A stretch of 64,000 bases of DNA, from NCBI RefSeq assembly GCF_000469585.1, contig NZ_AWNK01000005.1, positions 62,001 through 126,000 on the forward strand. The letters run 5' to 3'. Below, one piece after another: positions 53,616-61,686 of this stretch (positions are counted from its first letter, which is position 1; the number at the start of each line of letters is the position of its first letter). The DNA is from Chrysiogenes arsenatis DSM 11915 (lineage in GTDB: Bacteria; Chrysiogenota; Chrysiogenetes; Chrysiogenales; Chrysiogenaceae). Position numbers and translations under genes: made by a program. The notes below the pieces were generated by a model that had not been told where the DNA came from, made no database searches, and saw only the letters and a list, made by a program, of their open reading frames with translations.

Positions 53616-54546
53616 ACTGACACCGGTGCAACGCGCACAACTCTCGACGCTACTGGAGCGCGAAACCCGACGTGGCGCACACCATGCGTATATTATCAAT
53701 AGCAGCACACCATTTGCCCAACAATTCGCGCAGATGTTTGTGCAGTCGCTGAATTGCCGCGAACTTCAAGCCGGGCTTCCTTGTATGGAGTGTGCGGCCT
53801 GCCGTACAGCCTATATGGCGATCATGGTTATTGAGCCAGAAAAAAACACGATTACTATTGATCAAATCCGCGAAGGGTCGACGTTCCTGGAATCAACCAA
53901 TCTTGACCAGCGTTTGCAATATAAAGGGCTGATTATTGTCGAAGCCCATCAGATGACTTCTGGCGACCGCATCAACCGCGTACAGGAAAACGCCCTCCTA
54001 AAAACCCTCGAAGAACCACCGGCGGGCAGTATTATTTTCCTGCTGACGGATCGTCCATCATTCTTTTTGCCAACCATTCAGTCCCGCACCGCCCGTATCG
54101 ACCTGCGCCCAATACTTGCCGTAGAATATCAACGGAAGCTTGAAGATTTACAACTGAAGAAAAATGAAATACTATTACTGCTCAAAATTGGCGATACTGA
54201 CCTTTATACCCGCGATGATGTGGAGTTTGCCGTGAATTCTGTTCAAGCTGCTCGGGGTCTGGCTATCGGACGTTTAGAATACGAAACGCTCCGTTTTGTT
54301 TTGACAAACACCGAACGCTGGCCGCTACTGCTGAAGATTTTCCGGATCTATCTTCATGATTTGCTTTTATTTAACCAAATTCAACACGATGAAAAAATTT
54401 ATAAGCTGGTGCCATGCAACACATACGTAATAGTCGCTCTTTTGCAAATGATCGCAGCTCTGGAATTGACCCTCTCGACGACGCGCTCAAACCCGAAATT
54501 TCAGCTGCTGAGCTTGCTGAGCAGGCAGCACTGCCGGATCGCATAA
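53599..54546 (+). CDS. holB: DNA polymerase III delta' subunit
   Basis: Delta' is the stator of the clamp loader. The 315 residues have HHAYIINSSTPFAQQFAQMF, a four-cysteine zinc cluster (NCRELQAGLPCMECAAC), IRRGS-type text (TIDQIREGSTFLEST), NALLKTLEEPPAGSIIFLLT and IQSRTARIDLRPI. Like other delta' proteins it lacks a working P-loop. The C-terminal 44 residues overlap the next gene's N-terminal coding frame by 133 bases. Confidence 0.9.
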   Translation: MSDSSELTPVQRAQLSTLLERETRRGAHHAYIINSSTPFAQQFAQMFVQSLNCRELQAGLPCMECAACRTAYMAIMVIEPEKNTITIDQIREGSTFLESTNLDQRLQYKGLIIVEAHQMTSGDRINRVQENALLKTLEEPPAGSIIFLLTDRPSFFLPTIQSRTARIDLRPILAVEYQRKLEDLQLKKNEILLLLKIGDTDLYTRDDVEFAVNSVQAARGLAIGRLEYETLRFVLTNTERWPLLLKIFRIYLHDLLLFNQIQHDEKIYKLVPCNTYVIVALLQMIAALELTLSTTRSNPKFQLLSLLSRQHCRIA

Positions 54547-55934
54547 ACGTTGTTTCTGTCCGATTTCGCCCTGCTGGAAAAGTCTACGAATATATTAACA
54601 ATGATTCCCTCAACCTCAAAGTAGGCGACAAGATAATTGTCGCTCTCGAAAAAGGGGAAGGGTATGCGGTGATTGTCGGCCCCGCTGTCACGACAGATCG
54701 CGATAAAAACAGGATTTATCGCCGCATTATCCGTCTGGCAAATCCCGACGATATCGCCATGATTCAAGCCAATCGCGAACTCGAAAAATATGCCTTTGAA
54801 CTGGGTGGCGTGAAGGTTCGCAAACACAACCTGCCCATGAAACTGGTGCGAGTCGAGTACTTATTCGATGCGAGCAAGATCACTTTTTATTTTACTGCTG
54901 ATGGCCGCATTGACTTTCGCGAACTGGTAAAAGATCTGGCTTTTGAATTCAAGACTCGCATTGAAATGCGCCAAGTTGGTGTGCGTGACGAAACAAAGCT
55001 CCTTGGCGGATTCGGCCCCTGCGGTCGTCCTTGTTGCTGCAGCCAATTCTTGCGTGATTTCGCTCCCGTTTCGATTAAAATGGCAAAAGAACAAAACCTG
55101 AATCTCAGCCCAACAAAAATTTCCGGTTTGTGCGGTCGTCTGATGTGTTGTTTGGTCTACGAACACTCGCAGTACGAACAAGCGCTCGTCGGAATGCCCG
55201 CCGTCGACAGTAACTTTGACAATGGAGTTATCAAAGGGATTGTCAAAAAACTCAACCCACTGAAAAAAACCATCATCGTCCAAACAGAAACGGGCAAATG
55301 GGAAGAAATCGATCTCAGTGCGGAAGCAGTGGCGCCACAGCCAACAAAAACATGTGGTTATTGCAACGGTGGAAAGTGCCGCAGTCTCTGCCGCACACAG
55401 CCACATCTTGCTAACGCCCCAGCCGATGACCACTCCGACCGCAGTAAATCATCGCAAAATCCCGATGAAGACGATTTTTTTGAAGACTATAATGTCCGCG
55501 CGGCGTATGACCAAATTGCTGAACTTTCAGAGTCAGTCGATGAAGTCGCACCTGCGAGACAAGACGAGAAACCCTTTTTGTCATCGCAACAAACCGACGA
55601 CATCATGCACAGCACGGAAACATCTGATGAACCGGAAAGTGCTCCATCTCTGGCTCGCACTGGTCGCTCACGCCGCTCGAAATCGCGGCGCGGCGGTGCG
55701 GATCGTTCGGCCAAGCGAGAAAAATATCCGCTTCCCGTGACGACTGATCAGGCAGAGCATGACGAAATGCCAAACCGCTCGAAACCGCGCAACGCTACCA
55801 ACCGTCGTCATGATGCAAAAGCACCTGCGTCAGGCGAAAAACAGTACTCTATCTCGCGAGGCAGTTCGCAATGGAGCAAGCGCAATCCAGGCAACATCCA
55901 TTCCCATGGCGGCAATAACGGAAATAATGAGTAA
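54414..55934 (+). CDS. PSP1-domain protein (RicT/YaaT-like) with long disordered tail
   Basis: A 506-residue protein. Residues about 45-300 are a PSP1 domain (VVSVRFRPAGKVYEYINNDS; RIEMRQVGVRDETKLLGGFG; PCGRPCCCSQFLRDF; KISGLCGRLMCCLVYE) with the cysteine set that binds Fe-S in the RicT complex. After 330 it is polar and basic, with RSRRSKSRRGG and other RNA-binding-like patches. No in-frame ATG, GTG or TTG lies between the first ATG and the PSP1 domain, so the long overlap with holB seems real. holB-PSP1-metG is a common order. Confidence 0.88.
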   Translation: MQHIRNSRSFANDRSSGIDPLDDALKPEISAAELAEQAALPDRINVVSVRFRPAGKVYEYINNDSLNLKVGDKIIVALEKGEGYAVIVGPAVTTDRDKNRIYRRIIRLANPDDIAMIQANRELEKYAFELGGVKVRKHNLPMKLVRVEYLFDASKITFYFTADGRIDFRELVKDLAFEFKTRIEMRQVGVRDETKLLGGFGPCGRPCCCSQFLRDFAPVSIKMAKEQNLNLSPTKISGLCGRLMCCLVYEHSQYEQALVGMPAVDSNFDNGVIKGIVKKLNPLKKTIIVQTETGKWEEIDLSAEAVAPQPTKTCGYCNGGKCRSLCRTQPHLANAPADDHSDRSKSSQNPDEDDFFEDYNVRAAYDQIAELSESVDEVAPARQDEKPFLSSQQTDDIMHSTETSDEPESAPSLARTGRSRRSKSRRGGADRSAKREKYPLPVTTDQAEHDEMPNRSKPRNATNRRHDAKAPASGEKQYSISRGSSQWSKRNPGNIHSHGGNNGNNE

Positions 55935-55947
55935 CTAAGGAGCGTCT

Positions 55948-57840
55948 ATGTCTCGTACGTTTTACATCACAACCCCGATATATTATGTCAACGACGTTCC
56001 GCATATTGGTCACGCCTATACGACGGTCGCTTGTGATGTCGCCGCGCGCTACCATCGTTTAATTGGCGATGATGTCTACTTTTTGACCGGTACCGATGAG
56101 CACGGCATGAAAATTGAGCGAGCGGCTCACGATAAGGGCGAAACACCTCAGCAACTGGCCGACCGCGTGGTAACTCGCTTCCAGGCACTGTGGAAAACGC
56201 TCGGTATATCGCATAACGATTTCATCCGCACCACAGAAGAGCGCCACAAGCGGGGAGTGCATAAGCTATTCCGTCAGTTGCGCGATCAGGGCGATATCTA
56301 CCTCGGCGAATACGAAGGATGGTATTGCACGCCGTGCGAATCGTTCTGGACTGAAACACAAGTCGGCGACGAAATAGCGTGCCCCGACTGTGGCCGCAAT
56401 GTCGAAAAGTTGAAAGAGCAATCCTACTTTTTCAAAATGAGCGCCTATGCGCAGCCGCTGATGGAACACATCAAAGCCAATCCTGATTTTATTCAACCGG
56501 CCAGCCGCCGCAATGAAATTGTACGCTTTATCGAATCCGGCTTAAAAGACCTTTCTATTTCGCGCACCTCTTTTGACTGGGGCATTAAAGTGCCGGACGA
56601 TCCGGCGCATGTGATCTACGTGTGGTTTGATGCCCTCAGCAATTACATGACCGCGCTTGGATATGAGTCGGAAGACGAAAAATATCGCCGCTTCTGGCCA
56701 GCGAATGTCCACATGGTTGGCAAAGATATTCTCCGCTTCCATACCGTCTACTGGCCAACTTTCTTGCTGGCAGCTGGGCTACCACTGCCGAAAAAAGTTT
56801 TTGCTCACGGCTGGTGGACAATTGAAGGGAAAAAGATGAGCAAATCGCTCATGAACGTGGTTGATCCGACCATGTTGGCCGAACGGTTTGGTATTGATCC
56901 CATTCGCTACTTCTTGTTGCGCGAAGTCCCTTTTGGCATGGATGGTGATTTCAGCATGCAAGCGCTGGTGGGTCGGATTAATTCTGATCTCGCCAACGAT
57001 CTGGGCAACCTGCTCAACCGTATTTCCGGTATGATGTTCCGCTATTGTGAAGGGAAAGTTCCACTGCGCAGTGCTGCGACAGGCTTTGAAGATGACCTTA
57101 TTCCCGCCATCAACCGTGCCATGCACGATTATACTCACGCGATGGAAGAGTATGCCTTCCACAAAGCGCTCATTGCGATTTGGGATATCATCAGCTTGCT
57201 CAATAAGTATATCGTGGCAACGGAACCGTGGACGCTCAAGAAGAATGGTAAAGAAGATGTATTGGCAACGGCGCTTTCCACTGCCGCCGAAGGGTTGCGG
57301 CTCTGCGCCAATGCGATTGCTCCCTTTATGCCGGAATCGTCCGAAAAAATCGCGCAAGCGCTTGGCATCCAGATCACGGGCGAATATGAGATGAGCTATG
57401 CCGTGTGCGGTGCACAGATGGAACAGATGCCCATCCTGTTTGAGCGGGTCGAGCTGACTCCTGAAACACAACCATCCAACGCAACGGAAAATCAGGCGGA
57501 CGTTCCGTCCCTGCCACTGATTGAATTCGATCAATTTCTGGCCGTTTCATTGCGCGCAGGGAAAATCGTCCATGCCGAAAAAGTCCAGAAATCGAGCAAA
57601 CTCCTCAAGCTATCGGTCGACCTTGGCGAAGGGACACTGCGAACTATTGTCAGCGGAATTGCGCAATCGTATGCTCCTGAGGAGCTTCTTGATAAAACGG
57701 TGAGCGTCGTCGCGAACCTCAAACCAGCGAAACTTATGGGCATCGAGTCCAATGGCATGATACTCGCGGCCAAAAACAGCCGGAACCGCCACGAAGTGCT
57801 CTTTCTCCATGATGTCGCTCCGGGCACAGAAATCAAATAA
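55948..57840 (+). CDS. metG: methionyl-tRNA synthetase with C-terminal tRNA-binding domain
   Basis: MetG charges tRNA(Met). The 630 residues hold the class I HIGH motif (PHIGHAYTT), one CxxC zinc knuckle pair (CTPCESFW, CPDCGR), VWFDALSNY and KKMSKS. An anticodon-binding helical domain and a C-terminal EMAP/Trbp111-like domain follow (about 525-630; LRAGKIVHAEKVQKSSKLLK). GGAG (AAGGAG) precedes the ATG. Confidence 0.98.
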   Translation: MSRTFYITTPIYYVNDVPHIGHAYTTVACDVAARYHRLIGDDVYFLTGTDEHGMKIERAAHDKGETPQQLADRVVTRFQALWKTLGISHNDFIRTTEERHKRGVHKLFRQLRDQGDIYLGEYEGWYCTPCESFWTETQVGDEIACPDCGRNVEKLKEQSYFFKMSAYAQPLMEHIKANPDFIQPASRRNEIVRFIESGLKDLSISRTSFDWGIKVPDDPAHVIYVWFDALSNYMTALGYESEDEKYRRFWPANVHMVGKDILRFHTVYWPTFLLAAGLPLPKKVFAHGWWTIEGKKMSKSLMNVVDPTMLAERFGIDPIRYFLLREVPFGMDGDFSMQALVGRINSDLANDLGNLLNRISGMMFRYCEGKVPLRSAATGFEDDLIPAINRAMHDYTHAMEEYAFHKALIAIWDIISLLNKYIVATEPWTLKKNGKEDVLATALSTAAEGLRLCANAIAPFMPESSEKIAQALGIQITGEYEMSYAVCGAQMEQMPILFERVELTPETQPSNATENQADVPSLPLIEFDQFLAVSLRAGKIVHAEKVQKSSKLLKLSVDLGEGTLRTIVSGIAQSYAPEELLDKTVSVVANLKPAKLMGIESNGMILAAKNSRNRHEVLFLHDVAPGTEIK

Positions 57841-57848
57841 GGGGTAGC

Positions 57849-58313
57849 GTGTACTCAACTATACGGCGACAAGACCGTGCTATATCACGCGAGGAATCAA
57901 ACACACTGTTGCATACTGCAGAGTATGGATTTTTAGCTACAGTCGGTTCAGATGGGCAACCATATGGAATCCCACTCAGCTACGTGTACTGGAATGAACG
58001 CATCTATTTCCATTGCGCCCTTGAAGGGGCAAAGCTCAATAACATCGCGAAGAATCCACTCGTTTCATTTTGCGTTGTTGGAAGTACGGAGGTCATTCCC
58101 CGTCAATTCAGTACGAAATACGAAAGTGTGGTTCTGTTCGGAACAGCGCGTGAAGCTACTGGCGAGGAGCGCCATCACGCGTTGCTTGCATTGCTGAGTA
58201 AATATTCGCCAGACTTCCACGAAGAAGGCAAAGCGTATATTTCACAAAAAGATCACCTGACACGGGTTATTGCCATCGATATCCAGCATATCACAGGCAA
58301 AGCGCGTAAATAG
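57849..58313 (+). CDS. pyridoxamine 5'-phosphate oxidase-family flavin-binding protein
   Basis: A 154-residue split-barrel protein (REESNTLLHTAEYGFLATVG; GQPYGIPLSYVYWNERIYFH; GAKLNNIAKNPLVSFCVVGS) of the NimA/PPOX-like type that binds FMN or heme. The start is a GTG after AAGGGG. The cysteine in SFCVVG and the histidine in IYFHCA are typical. The substrate is unknown. Confidence 0.87.
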   Translation: MYSTIRRQDRAISREESNTLLHTAEYGFLATVGSDGQPYGIPLSYVYWNERIYFHCALEGAKLNNIAKNPLVSFCVVGSTEVIPRQFSTKYESVVLFGTAREATGEERHHALLALLSKYSPDFHEEGKAYISQKDHLTRVIAIDIQHITGKARK

Positions 58314-58329
58314 CGAGAGGAGAAATGGT

Positions 58330-58971
58330 ATGCCATCACATAACCCATTGAAAATGATGCTGTTTCCGCTGGTAGTTATTGCACTCGTGCTTTTGGCTAC
58401 TAAGTGGGATATCGTCATGACGATGTTCAGCAGCAAAAACTTTCATCTGATTGAAGCGCATATGAATAAGTCAGCCGATCAACTGGTGAAAGAAACAAAA
58501 ATTCCGCCAGGTGGCGTAAAAGGGGAAAGTATCCCTTTGAGCGTCTTTCGGAAGGATGGCGGTAGTGAACCTCAAGCGAGTCCGCCAGCGCCGTCCCCTG
58601 AGGCGGTTCGTCAGGATGTCGACCAAGCCAAGGTCTGGTTTATGAAGGCCAAGGAACATGAAGAGCGCGGCGAATACGCAGAAGCACTCGAAGCATACGC
58701 GCGGAGCTTTACGCTTGACCAAGAGAATGCTGAAGCATTTTTCCGCCACGGTATGATCAGCTATGATATGGAGAGCCGCGCGGTCGGAACAGAAAGCTTA
58801 CGCCGTGCGGTTGCCCTACAAGGCGACAATGTCGAGTATCGCGTTGAGCTAGCGAGGAAACTGGTACAGAACCGTGAGCCAGAAGCGGCATTGACCCACG
58901 TACGCGAGGCACTGCGCCGCGACCCGCACAACAGAGCTGCACTGAACTTACATGAATTTTTGAGTCGTTAA
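58330..58971 (+). CDS. membrane-anchored TPR protein
   Basis: A 213-residue protein with one N-terminal TM (PLKMMLFPLVVIALVLLAT), a proline-rich linker (ASPPAPSPEAV), then about three TPR repeats (AKVWFMKAKEHEERGEYAEA; AEAFFRHGMISYDMESRAVG; PEAALTHVREALRRDPHNRA). The domain after the anchor probably faces the periplasm. The start at 58330 follows AGGAG. Overlaps the ComEC-like gene by one base, so it may assist it; that is inference. Confidence 0.82.
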   Translation: MPSHNPLKMMLFPLVVIALVLLATKWDIVMTMFSSKNFHLIEAHMNKSADQLVKETKIPPGGVKGESIPLSVFRKDGGSEPQASPPAPSPEAVRQDVDQAKVWFMKAKEHEERGEYAEALEAYARSFTLDQENAEAFFRHGMISYDMESRAVGTESLRRAVALQGDNVEYRVELARKLVQNREPEAALTHVREALRRDPHNRAALNLHEFLSR

Positions 58972-60446
58972 TGAAGGCGGAAACCGCTCTCAGGTTTCCG
59001 CTTCACCGCTACCATGCGGTTGCTCTCTTGTTGTTGTGTATCGTTGGAGCATGGGCCGCCAGCGGCATCGTAATCCCCGAACCTTTCTCGCGCTCTCTTT
59101 CAGGCACTTACCCGATTAAGGGATTTGATTGGCGCTTTAATGGTGGACATTTACGTGTGGCTGATGCCGAAGGGAAGGAATACCTTCTCCGATTAAACAA
59201 TGCCGCTATGAGTGAAATCATCCATCGTGGCGATCAAGGGGCAATTACGTTTCAGGGTCGGCTCACATTTCCCAGCTACAAAGGATATGCGCAATCGCTT
59301 GTCGCCCAAGGGTATCATGGCGTTATCTACCCCTACCGCATCGACTTCAGCGAATTACAAGGTGCCTCGTGGCGTCTTCAGGCAGTTGGATGGATACGCG
59401 AACGACTCCTGCCTGCCGGTCAACCGCTTGGAGCGCTTTTAGTCAGCGTTTTAGGGGGCATACGCGAGTACCCTCCAGAATACCAATCGGGTTTCGGATA
59501 CGCCGGAACCGCTCACCTGCTGGCTATTAGCGGATTGCACGTGGGGTTTATTTTTCTGCTTGGCTGGTTGGCAACCGGAATCACGCCACTCTCCTTTCGC
59601 TGGCGCATTGTGATAAGTCTCATCTTACCGGCCTTATATGTATGGATTTCCGGTGGAAGTATCCCTGCATTCCGTGCGTTCTTGTTTCTCCTCTTTTTTG
59701 CCGGCGGTGTCCTTTGGCGCAAGCACATTGACGTACTGCAATGCCTTTTCTTGAGTGCAATTGTTTCGTTACTGCTTTGGCCACAGACCATTATCAGCGC
59801 CAGTTTCCACTTTTCCTACGGTATCACCGCCATACTCATCCTCGGTGGTTCTCTTTACAAGGGGCGTTATCTTTGGATTTGCCTGCTGGCTATGGCTGGG
59901 TCGATCCCGCTCAGTGCGTGGTATTTTGGGTATATCAACGCTCTCTCTTTTTTGGCAAATGCCTTCGCTGTTCCGCTCTTTGCGGCATTCGTATATTGTG
60001 GCGTATTTGCACTGGCGTTGCCAGAGCTGCTGTTTCCAGTACTGCGCATGCTGCATACGCTCCTGCAATGGTGTAATGAAGTCGTCTACGTGGTGCCAAT
60101 TCGCTTTACCGCGTGGAGCGCGCCGCTGTTGATTCTGGCACTCATCGTGGCCCGCTGGAAAACGCTTGCGTGGTGGCGCATGGGAATTGTCGTCACACTC
60201 ATAGGAATTGGCGCTATTCAATATTCAACGACGGCGCTGCGCGATGACAACCGTTACTACACGCTTTCCTATGAGCCAGAAAGCGATACGCTCCATTTTC
60301 AGCATAAGATTTACCGTCCCGAAAATAGTGTTTATGCCCAAAAAGAGCTACTGAAACATGGCATCTGGCGTGTGGCAAACTGGGATATGGCACCAGAAGA
60401 AAAAGAACAGTTTCGACATATTCGGAAAAGAGAGACAGGATTATAA
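58971..60446 (+). CDS. ComEC/Rec2-like channel protein without nuclease domain
   Basis: A 491-residue polytopic protein. The N-terminal TM and soluble OB-like region (DUF4131) are followed by the competence core with GYAGTAHLLAISGLHVGFIF and about ten helices. A full ComEC ends in a metallo-beta-lactamase domain of some 250 residues with HxHxDH; none is here and no adjacent gene supplies one. ComEC moves single-stranded DNA across the inner membrane during transformation. Short forms exist. Next to sbcD and sbcC, which act on DNA ends. Confidence 0.87.
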   Translation: MKAETALRFPLHRYHAVALLLLCIVGAWAASGIVIPEPFSRSLSGTYPIKGFDWRFNGGHLRVADAEGKEYLLRLNNAAMSEIIHRGDQGAITFQGRLTFPSYKGYAQSLVAQGYHGVIYPYRIDFSELQGASWRLQAVGWIRERLLPAGQPLGALLVSVLGGIREYPPEYQSGFGYAGTAHLLAISGLHVGFIFLLGWLATGITPLSFRWRIVISLILPALYVWISGGSIPAFRAFLFLLFFAGGVLWRKHIDVLQCLFLSAIVSLLLWPQTIISASFHFSYGITAILILGGSLYKGRYLWICLLAMAGSIPLSAWYFGYINALSFLANAFAVPLFAAFVYCGVFALALPELLFPVLRMLHTLLQWCNEVVYVVPIRFTAWSAPLLILALIVARWKTLAWWRMGIVVTLIGIGAIQYSTTALRDDNRYYTLSYEPESDTLHFQHKIYRPENSVYAQKELLKHGIWRVANWDMAPEEKEQFRHIRKRETGL

Positions 60447-60449
60447 CCT

Positions 60450-61676
60450 ATGAAAATTCTGCATACTTCAGACTGGCACCTTGGACGAACGCTCTGCAAC
60501 AAAAAGCGCTATGCCGAATTTGCCACCTTTCTTGAGTGGTTGGCAGACACAATGGAACGGGAATTCATTGAGGTTTTGTTGATTGCCGGAGATATTTTTG
60601 ACACCACGGTGCCAAGCCATCGCGCACAGGAGTTGTACTATCGCTTTCTTTGCCGTATAGCAGCGTCATCCTGCCGCCACGTCGTGATTATTGCGGGCAA
60701 TCACGACTCACCCACTTTTTTGAATGCACCTAGAGATCTGCTGCGCGCCCTTGACGTGCATATTATCGGCCATGCTACCACTCCCATCGAAGAGGAAGTG
60801 ATCGTACTGACGGATCGTCAACAACAACCAGAACTGATTGTGTGTGCGGTTCCCTATCTGCGTGACCGTGATATTCGTCAGGTCGAAGCGGGTGAAAGCG
60901 CCGCAGCAAAAGATCAAAAACTTCTTGATGGTATACGTCAACACTACGCCTCCGTCGCCCAAAGTGCCGAACAAAAACAAAAACAGAGCAACCGCTCTCT
61001 GCCTATTGTTGCCATGGGGCACGTGTTTACCGCTGGTGGCAAGACACATGATGGCGATGGGGTGCGCGAACTCTATGTCGGTTCACTCGCCCATGTGACC
61101 AGTGGTATTTTTCCTGAAATATTTGATTACGTTGCCCTTGGTCATTTACACGTGCCACAGTCGGTAGGTGGTATTGATCGGATTCGCTACAGCGGGTCGC
61201 CTCTGGCAATGGGATTTGGCGAGGCGAAGCAACAGAAAAGCGTTACATTGGTGGCGCTGACACCGCGCACACCGCCAGTCGTGCAACTCGTTCCTGTCCC
61301 TTCTTTCCAGAAGCTGGAGCGGGTAAGCGGTGACTTCGATACGCTGTGCAATGCATTGCGTGAGTTGGTGCAAACTGATATCTCTATTTGGGTAGAAGTG
61401 ATTTATAATGGAACTACCGCTATCGGCGATTTGCAAGTACAACTCGATATGGTTGTTGCCGGATCGAAGGTAGAAATCCTGCGCATCAAAAACCAACGCA
61501 ACCTATCGCACAGCCTGACGCCGACTATTCCTTACGAGACGTTAGATGATCTGAGTATTGACGAGGTATTTTTGCGCTGCCTAGTGCAGCATGGGATAGC
61601 GGAAGACGAGCATCCGTCATTGCAACGCACGTATCAAGAAGCGGTTGCATCGCTCTACGACACACCCAACGAGTAA
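60450..61676 (+). CDS. sbcD: SbcD (Mre11-type) nuclease subunit
   Basis: SbcD with SbcC cuts hairpins and protein-blocked DNA ends. The 408-residue protein has all phosphoesterase motifs: HTSDWHLGRTL, IAGDIFDTTVPSHRAQELYY, IAGNHDSP, MGHVFTAGGK and ALGHLHVPQSVGG. It follows the ComEC-like gene by 3 bases and precedes sbcC by 10. Confidence 0.96.
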   Translation: MKILHTSDWHLGRTLCNKKRYAEFATFLEWLADTMEREFIEVLLIAGDIFDTTVPSHRAQELYYRFLCRIAASSCRHVVIIAGNHDSPTFLNAPRDLLRALDVHIIGHATTPIEEEVIVLTDRQQQPELIVCAVPYLRDRDIRQVEAGESAAAKDQKLLDGIRQHYASVAQSAEQKQKQSNRSLPIVAMGHVFTAGGKTHDGDGVRELYVGSLAHVTSGIFPEIFDYVALGHLHVPQSVGGIDRIRYSGSPLAMGFGEAKQQKSVTLVALTPRTPPVVQLVPVPSFQKLERVSGDFDTLCNALRELVQTDISIWVEVIYNGTTAIGDLQVQLDMVVAGSKVEILRIKNQRNLSHSLTPTIPYETLDDLSIDEVFLRCLVQHGIAEDEHPSLQRTYQEAVASLYDTPNE

Positions 61677-61686
61677 CGAGGCACCT

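Noticed and set aside
56779-57534. A 251-residue minus-strand ORF
   Set aside because: Antisense to metG; no recognisable domain.
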